From Hyaloperonospora brassicae (taxonomy: Eukaryota; Oomycota; Peronosporomycetes; Peronosporales; Peronosporaceae), in the NCBI GenBank assembly GCA_947650285.1, contig CANTFL010000233.1:186001-250000 (forward strand): a stretch of 64,000 nt of DNA, written 5' to 3'. The notes beneath the pieces are model-generated. The model saw nothing but the letters and a program-made list of their open reading frames with translations. It ran no database searches and was not told the DNA's origin. This document shows positions 46,501-57,513 of the stretch, in pieces; positions within the stretch are counted from its first letter, which is position 1; every line of letters starts with the position of its first letter. Position numbers and translations under genes: made by a program.

Positions 46501-47356
46501 ATGTAAAAATATATTGCCCAAAAAATGATACATTATTATCAATTTTATGTAACGGGCTCACCTGGTTACAATGGTGCTGAAGATGAATCTCCACAGAATG
46601 AATTTCAACACCATGTTATTCCTGGGAATGATCGTTGAGCGTGTATAGTGGCATCGTTTATCTTATTAAGCGCATGCAGTATCCACCAGACTCCCGTAGC
46701 CTTCTTCACACAGAAAATTAAGCTTGAGTGTGGTGAGATACTCTCACGTACATGGCCCGCCTTACGACTACCTTCAAAGAATTCATCAATAGCCTCGACC
46801 TGGTCTCGAGGCAACGGCTACTGCCGGGTCACACAATACTTGGAGCCTGTCACGGGATCAATCTCGTGCCTCACACCACGATCGGCAGGAAATTCAGCTG
46901 GAATCTTGTCCAGGAACACGTCTGCATACTCTCGAGCAATCTTGTCGACAGGGTTACCGGACTCACGCAGATCCTCCTATGACTGCGATGCAATTTTTCT
47001 TCAAGCTCTGACTTCGATCCAGCGCTTCGAGAGTGCGTCATGGGTTACTCGTTTAGCTCAGGGTTCACCTCATTGGTGACCAGGTATACCTGTTTCACCG
47101 TGCCTCCCTTTATGTCACGTAGGAAATGCTTCCAGGCGAGCCCTGGAAGCCTCGTGATCGAAGACGCGTCGCGAGGTGGACTCGCGACTTCAATGTATTG
47201 GCGCCTTTGTGGACTCCTGTGCACGTACACGACAGCGTGGACACATTCCAACGCTGCATTTTTAATGCTTGCGTCCCCATCGTGCTTCGAGTCCATGTTC
47301 GAAGCGGGTGATCTGCAGCTAGGTGACAACACATCACCCCCCCCTTCTCTAGGCAC
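42804..47356 (-). pseudogene. E7 pol, fragmented
   Basis: Minus-strand pieces match E10 pol: chromodomain region about 42960-43110 with frame breaks; integrase C-terminus 43177-43725 ([19 protein letters not shown]); integrase core 43891-44589 ([17 protein letters not shown]); integrase zinc region 44511-44879; RNase H 45067-45345 and 45393-45695 ([16 protein letters not shown]); RT 46605-46814 and, across the nested LTR, 45900-46135; linker 47045-47356. The RT box normally Tyr-Phe-Asp-Asp reads Tyr-Ser-Asp-Glu near 45930. Many frameshifts and two altered catalytic positions make it dead. Confidence 0.85.
46136..46570 (-). repeat. solo LTR of the E1 subfamily nested in E7 RT
   Basis: 435 bp, TGTAACGGGG to GGTTACA, the complement of an E1-type LTR. 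It is flanked by ATGGC (46131-46135) and ATGGT (46571-46575). The uninterrupted E10 sequence reads GATGGCGCTGAAGATG, so ATGGC is a 5-bp target duplication with one later change. Confidence 0.9.
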
Positions 47357-47399
47357 TAAATGCCGTCATCAATAATGCCTAAATTGCGTGACGGGAGTA

Positions 47400-47700
47400 G
47401 CCCATACTCGTCCGTCGACGCTTGATGTGGAAGTCCTTCCTCTACCGCCATGACTCCGTGTGGGAGCCCCTGCACGACCACAAATTGCCCATGTGGGAGC
47501 CTCTGTCCAACCATGGAGGGTGATGATGGGAACCCCTGATCGACCATCATCTTCTAGGGTGGGGACTTCTGTCCGTTCACGTCACAATCGGTGGAGAGCT
47601 CGTGCTCGTCCACATCTCGACTTAGTGGGAGCCTCTGCTCAACCACAATAGGTGCAGGTGGGAACCCCGGTGTATCAACTGCTCTCTCGTTCGGGAACTC
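47400..47700 (-). repeat. E7 linker repeats (degenerate)
   Basis: GTGGGAGCC.CTG-type units recur about every 30-35 bp. They correspond to the better preserved VEQGLP repeats of E10 (63720-64000) between protease and RT. Confidence 0.6.
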
Positions 47701-48205
47701 CTGTTCGACCTCGTCTTCCTCGTGCAGGAGCCACTGCTCGTCCGCGTTATACTCCTCGATGCGAAGCGAGGAGACATTGTCACCTGCGCCCATACTACGG
47801 CACAAGCTGTACAGACTGAGCTATCGCTCGATCTGTGCACCGCCTGCGTCGTGGAATCAGGATTTACAACTGTGACGTTTGGCAAATCATTTGAGGACAC
47901 CAAGAGATGAGTAAACACTTCACTGACGTCTAATTTACTTCAACGTCTCACTGATCTGTCTAACTAGTCGATCTGGGGATTACAGCGTGTCAACAAGGCA
48001 TGCCCAAGATTTAATCGAATGCATAATTCATCTCGATCTCCAAGCTATTGTCGCTGCTTCGAAAGCCGTCGAACGTATGCGGTAGCTACACTTCGCGCCG
48101 CGATACGCGGCGTGGTTTTCCGCCAGAGAGCTAGCCGACAACTTCGCCAGATTCCTCGCGGACCTGGATGCTGGATGGTAGCATCGACACACAAGATTCA
48201 CGGGA

Positions 48206-48502
48206 TTAATATTTTGTCGCTATTGACTCCAGGAGCGCTTGTAGAGGTCGTCGGATACCGTCGACATGTAAATTGACAATGATAAGGCGATAATAACCAC
48301 TCGTTGTGGTGGCATTTAACCGTACACGCAGCACAGGTGGACTGGGAGTTCGGGCTGGCACCGGTGGACACGGAACTCCCTCCAAACCAGTAAGGCGCTC
48401 GCACCTACTGATCTTGGCCGTTTTTTTGGGCGTGCGGCCGGAGCACCTCCCTCCTGATGGGTATCCAGCGCATGCGCCGACATCGGCGCTGGCGCGCGGC
48501 AT
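48206..48502 (-). pseudogene. E7 protease fragment, active site lost
   Basis: The minus frame has VLRVRLNATT and the strand leading to the active site (VDGIRRPLQALLE). The expected Asp-Ser-Gly reads Glu-Ser-Ile, and the frame stops nine codons later. It lies between zinc-knuckle gag and the linker, as expected. Confidence 0.6.
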
Positions 48503-49061
48503 TCTGCCGAGCGGTGTCCCGGATTTCTACATCGAAAGCAAATCATCTGACGTCCGCTACGGACGTCGCCCTTGTAATGCATAGCACGTCGTCGGTCAGC
48601 CGACGACTCGATCACATCAATCTCCATAGGTTCCGGACCCGAGATCTGATAGCGGTAGCAACTGAATGCTTGGTGTAGGCCTTGGTTACTCTAAAGTATT
48701 CACGAAGGGCAATAGAAAATTCCTCATCAAATGGGGCAGGCTCCGCGCGTTCCAGCGATAGGCGAGTCTGCCCCTCACGCATACCGCCAACAAAGACGTT
48801 GACTTGTGTGTACATGTCCATGGGGTGCGTGATAATGCACGACGCCAGATGCTGAGAAATCTGCACGTAGTCACTCATGTCCATCTTACCGTGTATCAGC
48901 GACAGGAATCTTAAGGGCGCCAGCTTTTCTTCTTGCGGCGGCTCGAAAGCAAGCCGAAGGTCACTCTGAATGGCCTCCAGAGTGGGGAATGCGTACTCGC
49001 CCACAACGAATTTACCAACCGCCCAATCCTTGGCTTTGCCAATGATACGGAAAAGGTGCAA
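48316..49061 (-). pseudogene. E7 gag with zinc knuckle
   Basis: Segment 48612-49061 is a gag core ([20 protein letters not shown], then [12 protein letters not shown]), comparable with TFEPPRAVFR...YAQHIRYLASC of E4. Segment 48316-48627 has the knuckle CFRCRNPGHRSAEC followed by a basic stretch RPKKRPRS. They are in different frames, and the N-terminus is cut by E8. Confidence 0.8.
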
Positions 49062-49389
49062 ATTACCTTTCGCCTGGAGAGCCTCGAGAAGTCTCGAGGC
49101 GATAGCGATGTCAACCTTGCGAAACCAACGCGTCAGCGACAGGGGTGGACCATTACAAAGCCCGTAAGAACGCCGGGCGATCGGCTATTCATCAATTCGA
49201 ACCAGGGTTTCAGGTGTTCCATAAAGACATAGAGTCGGTTGGATCGTGTCCTGGTAGATAGCACGATTCTAGACGTGAACAGCGAAAAATATTATATACG
49301 ATAGTACCGCAGGTGGCAACGGCAGGGGCGACAGATTGCTGTGGGTTCCCAACCACCGAATTTGGATTTCTGCCATACCTAAACTGATA

Positions 49390-50424
49390 GAGTTTGCCGG
49401 ACGGGAGAAGAATGAAGAATGAGCGAGAAACTGGATCAGTAAGGTGAAGTCGACGTTCCTTCGTTCCGAAGCGCGTGATGCGTAGAAGTGCCTAGTGTCA
49501 ATCGATCTTCTTACGGGACCGGTGCGTGACTGGTACAACCAGATCAGTCGTTCTACGGGGACTTTGTGAAAGGCACTCCTGGAAGTGTTCATGGGCAAAT
49601 ACGGAGGGAAGAACGGTATTTTGGTCAGGAGACTTTACTACCGTGCCCGTAAGCGATCAAACGAGACTTCGTTGGAGTACTTGTAATGTCTGAATGTGGC
49701 TTCGATTCGGGCGAAGATCCCGATACGAGATGAATTTCCTGCCACCTGCAAGGAACATGTGAATCATTATATCGGTAACCTGGACGATCGCGAACTGGCG
49801 AAAATGTTAACGATGTTGCGCCGTGGAGATGTAGACGACCTTGATGAAGCTCTGCACGAATGCGAAAATATGGAAGTACCAGAAGCTTACGCTTCTATAG
49901 GGTCGAATAAATTTTGACAGCGTCTTACGTCACAGGCGGCTCAAATGCGAGCGAAACCAGCCCGGGATGTGAGAGCGATCAACGTGGTAAGCGAGAGCAA
50001 TGGATCTGAATTTGATTTCGGCGGATTGGATACTGACTCGGATCGACGCAATGTGTGCATAGCTGCAGCAGAGGATCGCGCTCAAAAGCCGGAAGACCTG
50101 CTCATCCAAAATGAGATATTTGATCAACAGAGATACTACGATCGTGGGAAGCCTCAAAAAGTGTGTACGCACTGTGGGTCGAAGAGACATGACGATCGCG
50201 GATGTTGAAAGCGACTGACGTGTCAGAAATGCGGACGTAAATGTCAACCTGAGGACAAGTGCTACAACGTGTGTTCCGTCTGCAAGAACATCCACGATGA
50301 AGGAAAGTACCCGATGAAACAGTTTAATAACATTATCCGCCAGTGGTATGTTCCTAACAAGCATGCAGGGATGTTGCCGGAACAAGCCGAGAACATGCTA
50401 AATTATAACGCTCGCCAGGTTTAA
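49390..50424 (+). pseudogene. E8 gag with zinc knuckles
   Basis: Starts with FAGREKNEE and SIDLLTGPVRDWYNQI, matching FGGLLTGPAQNWHSQL of E9. It continues at 49696-49917 (EHVNHYIGNLDDRELAKMLT) and 49945-50208 (knuckle CTHCGSKRHDDRGC). A TGA at 50206 replaces the Trp of E9. Two more knuckles follow (CQKCGRKCQPEDKC, the first with Cys for Gly, and CSVCKNIHDEGK with the last Cys changed to Tyr). Ends at 50424. Confidence 0.75.
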
Positions 50425-50631
50425 ATCTGGACGAGCCTAGCGTTCAAGGCTCTGCATATATGTATTCGTGGATAGGAAGTTGGTTGACGGAAGCAATGAC
50501 AGCCAGGATGATCTACATTATCCAAGTATTTCTTTATTAAAATATATGCGTTCCGTTTCAAGCGTCAGACGCCATGACAAGGACGCCCCATCGCCCACGA
50601 AAGTGGAACTTGTCTTACCGCCGGACGAGTC

Positions 50632-51743
50632 ATGGGGATAGGAAAATACCATACACCAGGAAAATGGTTTAAGCAAGCTAAAGCGGCTGGAAAGATTAAC
50701 AACAAAAAGGCCACAATGCTACTTGACTCAGGAGCTAAAATTTTGATTGTGGACACTGCCTTTGCTCTTAAGGTAGGATGTGACATCGACGAGACCCAAA
50801 AACAGGAGTGTGTGGGGATAGGTGAAAACACGTACATGACCAAAGGACGTACCCCGATCAAGATCACCCTAAACAGATCGCTGGTGTACTATTGTGATGT
50901 GTGGGTGGGTGATCAAGTCGGTCAAGAAGCGATCCGGGGTATGGATTTCATGATACCCGCAGGTATACGTCTGGATTTAGCTGATAAAACGCTGTTATTG
51001 CCGGATGAAGTGAGGATTCATCTAGCAGGACGCAGACCTCTGTACGGATCGTCCGTGCAGCCGATAGTGGTTCAGAATAGCACGTGGTACTGCCGTTCGG
51101 TAGATCGACAGAGATGAGTATCGGAATTATCCAGCTCAATGCCAAGCTGTGGGTAAGGCGCGATCCAACGTGGGTACCCACCGTGACCACCGGGTTGGGT
51201 CGGATCAAGTACTTGCATCTGACAAATCTCAGCGACAAAGTAGTCACCCTCGATCGTGGACCGGCTTTAGGTTGGATTACGGCCGCCGATATGGTGCCTC
51301 AATACCCAGACTACGTCTCGGTTGGATCGCGACGGTACAACGAGTGGCAGATTCTCTCATTTGAAGCGACGACAGGAAAAGAGGAAGAGCCGACACCCGA
51401 ATACGCTGGTCAGCTAGTTGATCACCCACCATACCCTACGCCGAAGAAGATTTTACGTCGACCGAAAGAGGACAATGTAGCAACGGACGGCCCGATCCGA
51501 GAAGTAAAAGTCGTATCACGTTTGGGGCCAATATCACGTGTCGTTAACACGATCGTGGAGAAGAGCGGAGGCGATCGAATACCGGAGGGGCCAATGGAAG
51601 GAGATGAAACGACTAAGGACAGTAATATTGATCGATCGCGTGACGTGATCGATTACCTACAAGTGGATCATCGATCAACAAGCGTACTGCCTGTGGTTAA
51701 CATGATTCAAGAACCTGCGAAGAGCAACAGAGCGGGAGATTAG
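50632..51743 (+). pseudogene. E8 aspartic protease and linker, frameshifted
   Basis: Protease 50632-51117 has the active site MLLDSGAKILIVD and DVWVGDQVGQEA. The next frame (51084-51743) continues with SIGIIQLNAKLWVRRD and a hydrophilic linker (SRRYNEWQILSFEATT) that also ends the E9 fragment. A frame break lies near 51100. Confidence 0.78.
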
Positions 51744-51985
51744 TCCAAGAAAGAGACCGGACCTTCACCAGATGTAAAGATCGATGAAGAGTCATGTCCG
51801 GAGGATGATCGAAGTGCGGGAAAGCCGGATGTCTCTACCTATCGTTACGAATCTGGGGAACTGTACGCCGAGGGTGTGGATCAGAACATGGCGGTATTGT
51901 CTGACATTGTAATGCCAACTTCCGAAGTCACGATTGACGATATTCAGGAAGACAATCCAGACGTACCACTGACTGACGAGGACGA

Positions 51986-52680
51986 TTGAGACAACTGATC
52001 CGGAGAAACATGCACCTTCTTATTGGTAAAGGGAAAGCACTCCCTCCAGCCGCACGAGGGGCGATATGCGATATTGAAGTGAGAGGAGCGAGCCCGATCG
52101 TACAGAGAGTACGGCCAGTAGCGACCAAGTTAAGTGAAAAACTAGCAGATTTGATCAAAAGGCTGCTATCAACCAAGATTACTCGACCTTACACATCACC
52201 ATGGGCTTCGCCGATCGTCGTAATTATCAAGGAGAATGGCAGGGACATTCAATTGTGTATCGACCATCGCCGAGTAAATCAGCTGACAAGGAGGATTGTA
52301 CGTCCAATGCCGTTGATCAGCGAACTTTTACAAGACATGGACATAGCGATGTGGTACTGGTCACTAGATATGGCAAGCGGGTTTTGGTGGTGGAGATGAC
52401 GGAACGATCGAGAAGTATTTCCGCATTAATTACGCCATCAGGCTCATTTGAATGGCTACGGATGCCGTTTGGGTTAAAAAATGCTCCGCAGATTTACCAA
52501 CGCCTGATCAACAATGCATTGTATTGTTATTTGGAGATCTGTGCCGATCCAGACGCCTCCTCTACGGAACCATCCAAACAGATCGATTAATTGCCAGAAG
52601 GAGAACCGAACACCAGTCAGGCACCTTCTGTGCTAGGTCGAAGATCGTACATCGATGACATATTGATGTCCAGCTACATG
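51986..52680 (+). pseudogene. E8 reverse transcriptase
   Basis: Frame 51986-52399 carries SPIVVIIKENGRDIQLCIDH and WSLDMASGFWWW (first catalytic Asp). The frame changes to 52396-52590 with ITPSGSFEWLRMPFGLKNAP. The catalytic box SYIDDILM follows in another frame at about 52650-52675, intact. A TAG/TGA-rich tail follows. Confidence 0.8.
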
Positions 52681-52860
52681 GTGGACCTCTTTAAATGAAA
52701 TAGTAAAAAGATTGCTACATGTATGCGACAAATGGAATTCGTCGATCATCCTGACCAAACGGTATTGAGGACGGCAAAAGTTGGATTATCTCGTCCATCA
52801 ATTGTTACTCGCGGAAATAGAAGTCCATTCCAAAGATATCGAATCGCTGGTTAATATCCC

Positions 52861-53022
52861 GTTTCCTCGAATGCTGCGGTCGATGCAGTTGTTTTTAGAA
52901 AGTTTGAAGAACTACAGTAGATTCAATGAAGACATTTTAATGTTTCCTCGAACGCTGAGGTCGATGCAGTTGTTTTTAGGAAGTTTGAAGTACTACAGTA
53001 GATTCAATGAAGACGTTTCAAT
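52861..53022. repeat. 81-bp in-frame tandem duplication in E8 pol
   Basis: GTTTCCTCGA recurs at 52861 and 52942. Each copy encodes SMQLFL.SLK.YSRFNED, the segment joining RT to RNase H (FLG.L.YYSRF type). Because 81 is 27 codons, the frame is kept. Confidence 0.85.
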
Positions 53023-53140
53023 ATACGCACCAGTGCTTTGCGAATTACGCTAAGGAGATTTCCACGATATTCGCCGCATGGAAGAGATGGAGTCACCTGT
53101 GCCGAGTGAAGAGAGAGTTGACGATCTGATATGTCGGGGG

Positions 53141-53310
53141 GATAGTGACCCAGATCGTATCTGTATTACGGGGGGCGATCCGAAAGTGGAAGATTGCACA
53201 GATCAAGGTGACAGCGATCCAGATCGTATCGGTGCTACAGGGGCGATCCAAAAGTGGACGATCCGAAAGATCAAGGTGATAGCGATCCAGATCTTATCTG
53301 TGTAACAGGG
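53141..53310. repeat. 68-69-bp tandem repeat in E8
   Basis: GATAGTGACCCAGATC-like starts at 53141, 53210 and 53278; about 2.5 units between the RT thumb and RNase H. Confidence 0.75.
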
Positions 53311-53379
53311 GAATATCTAGCGTTTCCTGTGTCACATAGGGCGACCCGACCCCAACGGACAGAAGTCGATGGTAAAAAG

Positions 53380-53700
53380 CAATGGTTTCGTTCAACATGT
53401 TGAAGGATAAGTCCGCTAAGACTCCGATTCTGAAACACTTCGATCCGGATCTTCCTCCAGTGATCGTGGTCTATGCTAGTAAATATATAGTATCTGCAGC
53501 TTTGCTACGAGAACACGATGAAACATACTGAAGCGTAATGTTCACAAGCCGAACGCTAAACGCCAACTGGATTAATTATGGAATAGTGGAACAAGAGGTT
53601 TTAGCTCTGTTGCGCATCCTGGATATCGGCTACACCATGTTCGTTTCACGAGAAATTAAGGTGTTCATGCGTCATTTGACGGGGGCCTGGCTGGTATAAT
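53380..53700 (+). pseudogene. E8 RNase H (first)
   Basis: Reads AKTPILKHFDPDLPPVIVV then YASKYIVSAALLREHDE, the RNase H fold that follows gypsy RT, with the usual YAS start of family II-like elements. One TGA near 53529; continues EQEVLALLRILDIG. Confidence 0.65.
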
Positions 53701-54159
53701 TTTCAGGCCTAAAATTGAAGCTAGAGAGGGATGGGTAGCGTTGCTATAGAACTGAACGCTAGAGATCAAAAAGTGTAGAAAGTAGGGGTTGTTCTCTGGT
53801 GTTGTGGTGCAGTAGGCTAATCTTTCAGATGATGACTGCCAGTTCAATCTCATCAATGTGCACAATAATCCCTGAGGGTGGCAACCGCAGGATGATTCTT
53901 ACAGTAGATGAAAAACCTGCCACTACCTCTCAGAAGAACTACATTCGGAATATACCGGATATAGTGGGTCGTTCGCGTACCCGCATATACCTCGCCAAAC
54001 CAAACAAGAAGTGTGAAAAGGCAGAGGATGAAACTCTGGTTACACTCGCCACAGCATAACCACGCATGAAGAGGTTGACGAGATGTCGATCGCGATCGAC
54101 CCTCGGAAACAGCCGAAAGGCACCATAGGTATGCCACCACCAACGGTGGAGAAGGTTGA

Positions 54160-54640
54160 AATTCTTTGGGTGGTCAGTTTTGATGGATCGGCCCGCACCG
54201 AATGAAAAGGCGGTGCATATAGCGCAATAGTATGGAAGTTTCCATAATGAAACATAATGATTGCTGCAGCCGAATATGCGACAGACTTGACTGTGAACGA
54301 GGCTGAGTACCGTGGAATGCTACTAGGTTTCGATCTCCTGGCTGATCAGACGCGGAGGCGCATCATCATTTGTGGCGATTCTAACGTAGTGATCAGGTAG
54401 ATGCGCGGAGAAATCGATTGCAAAGCGCCCGGATTGCAGTTGCTACGTCATAAGGCTATCGAGAAACTCCGATCGTGGCTGATTCATGAATTCCTACATA
54501 TGAAAAGAGACTGGAATCAGAGTGCGGATCGATTGACAAGCAAGGCGTTGCAACAAGAGCAAGGCAAGATTGCTTTTTCCGATAAAAAGCAAGGCAAAAT
54601 TAATGTTCGTTGAACCGGCTGGACGAGTTGTTGGCACCCA
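54160..54640 (+). pseudogene. E8 second RNase H domain
   Basis: One plus frame gives the RNase HI signature: SFDGSAR (Asp near 54182), VNEAEYRGMLLGFDLL (Glu), CGDSNVVIR (Asp) and RDWNQSADRLTSKAL (Asp). All four acidic residues are kept; in-frame stops break it after SARTE, in FP..NIM and after VVIR. An additional archaeal-type RNase H is established in some plant and oomycete LTR elements; that this is one is inferred from motif order. Confidence 0.7.
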
Positions 54641-54724
54641 AAAGTGTCGATCAGGTCGTGGAAATAGATACCGTCACCAGTTCAGCCGTAGGAGACGACG
54701 ATCGCCTGAAGTACTGCAAGAGGA

Positions 54725-55591
54725 ATTCGTTCGGCAGATAATCTTTCTCGGCGTAGGATTTGATCGCTGATCAACCAATGGCCCTTCATTTGTTGCGGGC
54801 CAGACTTTTACTCGATCAGTTGTGGCCTCGAACGCTAATGTCTGCTACTCGTGATAACGTCGCGACCCCACAGACACGTACCCCTGCGATCGAAATATCG
54901 TGTCCGCTACCATCCACAGCCCTAATAGAGTTCCCCAGCGTAAAATCACCTCGCGATCACATAGGTTTGTGAGCTGTAGATAGTTGATCCTGCCAGACCC
55001 GATAGTCACAGTTGGTACCCACTCTACGTCTTGTCTTACCCACAGTTTAGCTTTTGGTGGCGCGATACCTATCCTCACTTCTGTTGGTTAACCAACCGGT
55101 ATCACCACGTGTTGATCATTAAGGTTGATCGCTTGGATGGTCGATCTATAAAGTGGCTTGCGCCCCGCTAGACCAATGCGGACTTCATCAGGTAGACATA
55201 GCGTTCCGTCCGCTAGATCGAAGCGAATCCCCGCCGGAGCCATGATCTCTATACCCACTATAGCCTCTTGACCGACTTGATCACCGACCCATACGTCAAA
55301 ATAATACACTAGTGAGCCGTCCAATGTAATCTTGATCTTCGTGCGCCCAATTGTCATGTATGCGTTTTCCTCTATGCCGACACATTCTTGAGTCTGGCTT
55401 TCGTCGATCATGCACCTTACCTCACGAGCAAAGGTGGTGTCGATGATTGACACTTCAGCACCGGAATCAAACAGCATAGTGGCCTTCTCATTATTGATCT
55501 TGCCCACCGCTTTAGCCTGCTTGAACCACTTTCCAGGGGTGCGGTATTTCCAATAACCACGTGATTTCCCTGGTGCGAGATCGAGCTCCAT
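54725..55591 (-). pseudogene. E9 protease and linker
   Basis: Protease 55088-55591 has the active site MLFDSGAEVSIID and DVWVGDQVGQEAIVG; the frame is intact for 167 codons. The linker continues in a shifted frame (54845-55078, RIGIAPPKAKLWVRQD) to about 54725, co-linear with E8. Confidence 0.8.
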
Positions 55592-55752
55592 CTTTACGGC
55601 TAATCAGGTGTATTCATCAATTCGTTGCACACTTGAAATCGCCGGGACACAAGTTGAATCAATACGTATGTTAGCGATCGGCTAGACCTGATCGTTAACT
55701 TCTTGACCCTTCACTTGTTTGTCAACGATGCATATATGCAGAGCCTAGAACG

Positions 55753-56340
55753 CTAGGCTTGTACCAGATTCCATCCTGGCGAGCGTCCTAGTTTTAAAAT
55801 CTCCTCCGCCTCGGACGGATTCATCCCTGCGTGCTTGGTAGGCAAATACCATTGGCGCATCAGATTGTAGAACTTTTCCAAAGGGCACTTGCCACGATCA
55901 TGCACTTTTCCACAAGCTGCACACGCGTAAAAACACTTTTCCGATGGATGTCCTTTACGGCCGCACTTCTGGCAATTCAATCGCTTCCAGCAGCCACGAT
56001 CATTATGCTTGATCGATTCACAGTGAGTGCACTGTTTTGATCGTTCTCCGTGATCGCGTAACTCCTCCCGATCAGCTTCTTTATGTGGCATACGATGATT
56101 TTGGTTTGATTGAACTCGAGTGGGGACGGTAGTTGCACAAACTATGCGCCGGTCCACGTCCTCTTCCGATTTGCTTGGATCCGACTCCAAACTTCTGCTC
56201 TCGCTTTCCACCCTGATCGCTCGTACGGCTCGGGTTGATTTTGACGGCACCTGATCAGCAAGAAAATTTTGATCGCTGATGATACTTTCCCGATCCCATC
56301 GACGCTTTCGTGTACCGGTTTTCCATCCGCTGATACGCAC
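55753..56340 (-). CDS. E9 gag C-terminal part with three zinc knuckles
   Basis: 195-codon frame. CCHC knuckles: CTHCESIKHNDRGC, CQKCGRKGHPSEKC and CAACGKVHDRGKC. It overlaps the preceding gag frame (56255-56506) and is in a different frame, so this copy is probably interrupted there. It would bind and package element RNA. Confidence 0.78.
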   Translation of the reverse strand: MRISGWKTGTRKRRWDRESIISDQNFLADQVPSKSTRAVRAIRVESESRSLESDPSKSEEDVDRRIVCATTVPTRVQSNQNHRMPHKEADREELRDHGERSKQCTHCESIKHNDRGCWKRLNCQKCGRKGHPSEKCFYACAACGKVHDRGKCPLEKFYNLMRQWYLPTKHAGMNPSEAEEILKLGRSPGWNLVQA

Positions 56341-56798
56341 GCAACGTTTCTTTCATGTCGTCGGCGTCCGACAATCGCAGCAGAGTCAACTGTTTCGCTA
56401 AATCGCGATCGTCCAGCGTAGAAATAAAATGTTCCACATGTTCACGCCGCGTAGCGTGTCTTCCTTCTCGAATCACGACCTTGGCTCGGATCGCTGCCCC
56501 ATTCAATCGGTGTTAATACTTCAGTGGGGTTTCATCCGGTCGTTTGCGCGCGTGGTAATACTGTCTGGCATTTGACACGCCGTACCCTCCATATTGCACC
56601 ATGAAATCTTCCAGCAGATCTTTCCACGTGCGACGAGTAGTGCGACTCAGTTGACTGTGCCAATTCTGTGCCGGTCCCGTCAGTAGACCACCGAACACCA
56701 GGAATTTCTCTTGGTCTGGTATTTGGTCCCTTAGGAACGCCGACTTGACCTTGCTGATACAGCTTCTGCGCGATCTTCGTCTCGGTCTCTGCCATTGA
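56255..56798 (-). pseudogene. E9 gag core
   Basis: Segments in two frames: 56513-56698 (FGGLLTGPAQNWHSQLSRTT, capsid region) and 56255-56506 (HVEHFISTLDDRDLAKQLTL). These match E8. A stop (TAA) separates them at 56513. Confidence 0.72.
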
Positions 56799-56850
56799 AT
56801 TCCTACAGCTCGCCGATCACCGAGAAACGGATACGCTCGGGAGACGGCCC

Positions 56851-57513
56851 TTAATTCATTGACACTTCTGCAGGCGCCATTAATGACCGCCTCGGGTCTT
56901 CCCGCTCTGATTCGTACGGGGTTTGGCCTCCGTGATCGCCAAAGTCTGATTGACCTTGATGCGACCCGACCGACTTCATCTCCACATCCGGGATATATGT
57001 CTCTCGCGCTCTTGGCATATTGATCGCTTGACTCGGGTAGATCGCTTGACAGGCTTGACTACGCTGCCTCTGTTCAAATCGCTCCATTGCGTTGTCAATG
57101 CAGGACAGCAGATGTCCTTGTAAGGCCACTGCGTCATCTCCAATGGCGCGTATAGCTGCCGATCGCGGCTCAGCCCTCACGTATTTGGCGCAATCATACA
57201 GATGAGCGGAACCACTGGGACCGAGTGACATCCGCTGAATGCCGATCGAGGCGTCTGAGTCGATCTCAGATTCTGCTGAGGCATATTGCGACGATCCGGT
57301 GTAATATTCCTTCTTCATGTCCGCGATCGTGGTACCCGCTTGATCTTCAATCTTGGCTTTGCCTGTGAGAGGGATCAGCTTCTCGTTCAACGATCGACTT
57401 GCGCAGGTATTTAGATCTTGATTAAAATCCAGCAACCTTTTCAGATCGATCGTCTCCGCCAAGAATCCAGCTTCACGCAAAAACCACATGATCCAATAGA
57501 TATCTTCCAGCAT
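56851..57513 (-). CDS. E9 N-terminal gag-region protein
   Basis: 220-codon frame upstream of gag: LKRLLDFNQDLNTCASRSLN, then an acidic/hydrophilic end rich in Ser, Glu and Arg. No family recognised; its place suggests the N-terminal part of a long gag. The start is uncertain because sequence upstream to the primer site (57514-58080) has no clear frame. Confidence 0.45.
   Translation of the reverse strand: MLEDIYWIMWFLREAGFLAETIDLKRLLDFNQDLNTCASRSLNEKLIPLTGKAKIEDQAGTTIADMKKEYYTGSSQYASAESEIDSDASIGIQRMSLGPSGSAHLYDCAKYVRAEPRSAAIRAIGDDAVALQGHLLSCIDNAMERFEQRQRSQACQAIYPSQAINMPRARETYIPDVEMKSVGSHQGQSDFGDHGGQTPYESEREDPRRSLMAPAEVSMN

Larger units (their letters stand above)
41673..49240 (-). mobile_element. 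E7: family III chromodomain gypsy element, broken
   Basis: Minus strand, closely related to E10. 3' LTR, polypurine tract and hairpin come first on the left, then a decayed opposite-strand gene, pol, protease and gag. A solo LTR is nested in RT (46136-46570). The 5' LTR and gag start are missing where E8 begins at about 49270. Confidence 0.88.
49270..54700 (+). mobile_element. E8: family II gypsy element without LTRs
   Basis: Plus-strand body from gag to a second RNase H; no LTR on either side and no integrase. It joins E9, the same family in opposite orientation, at about 54700. Frames are broken in every gene. Confidence 0.82.
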
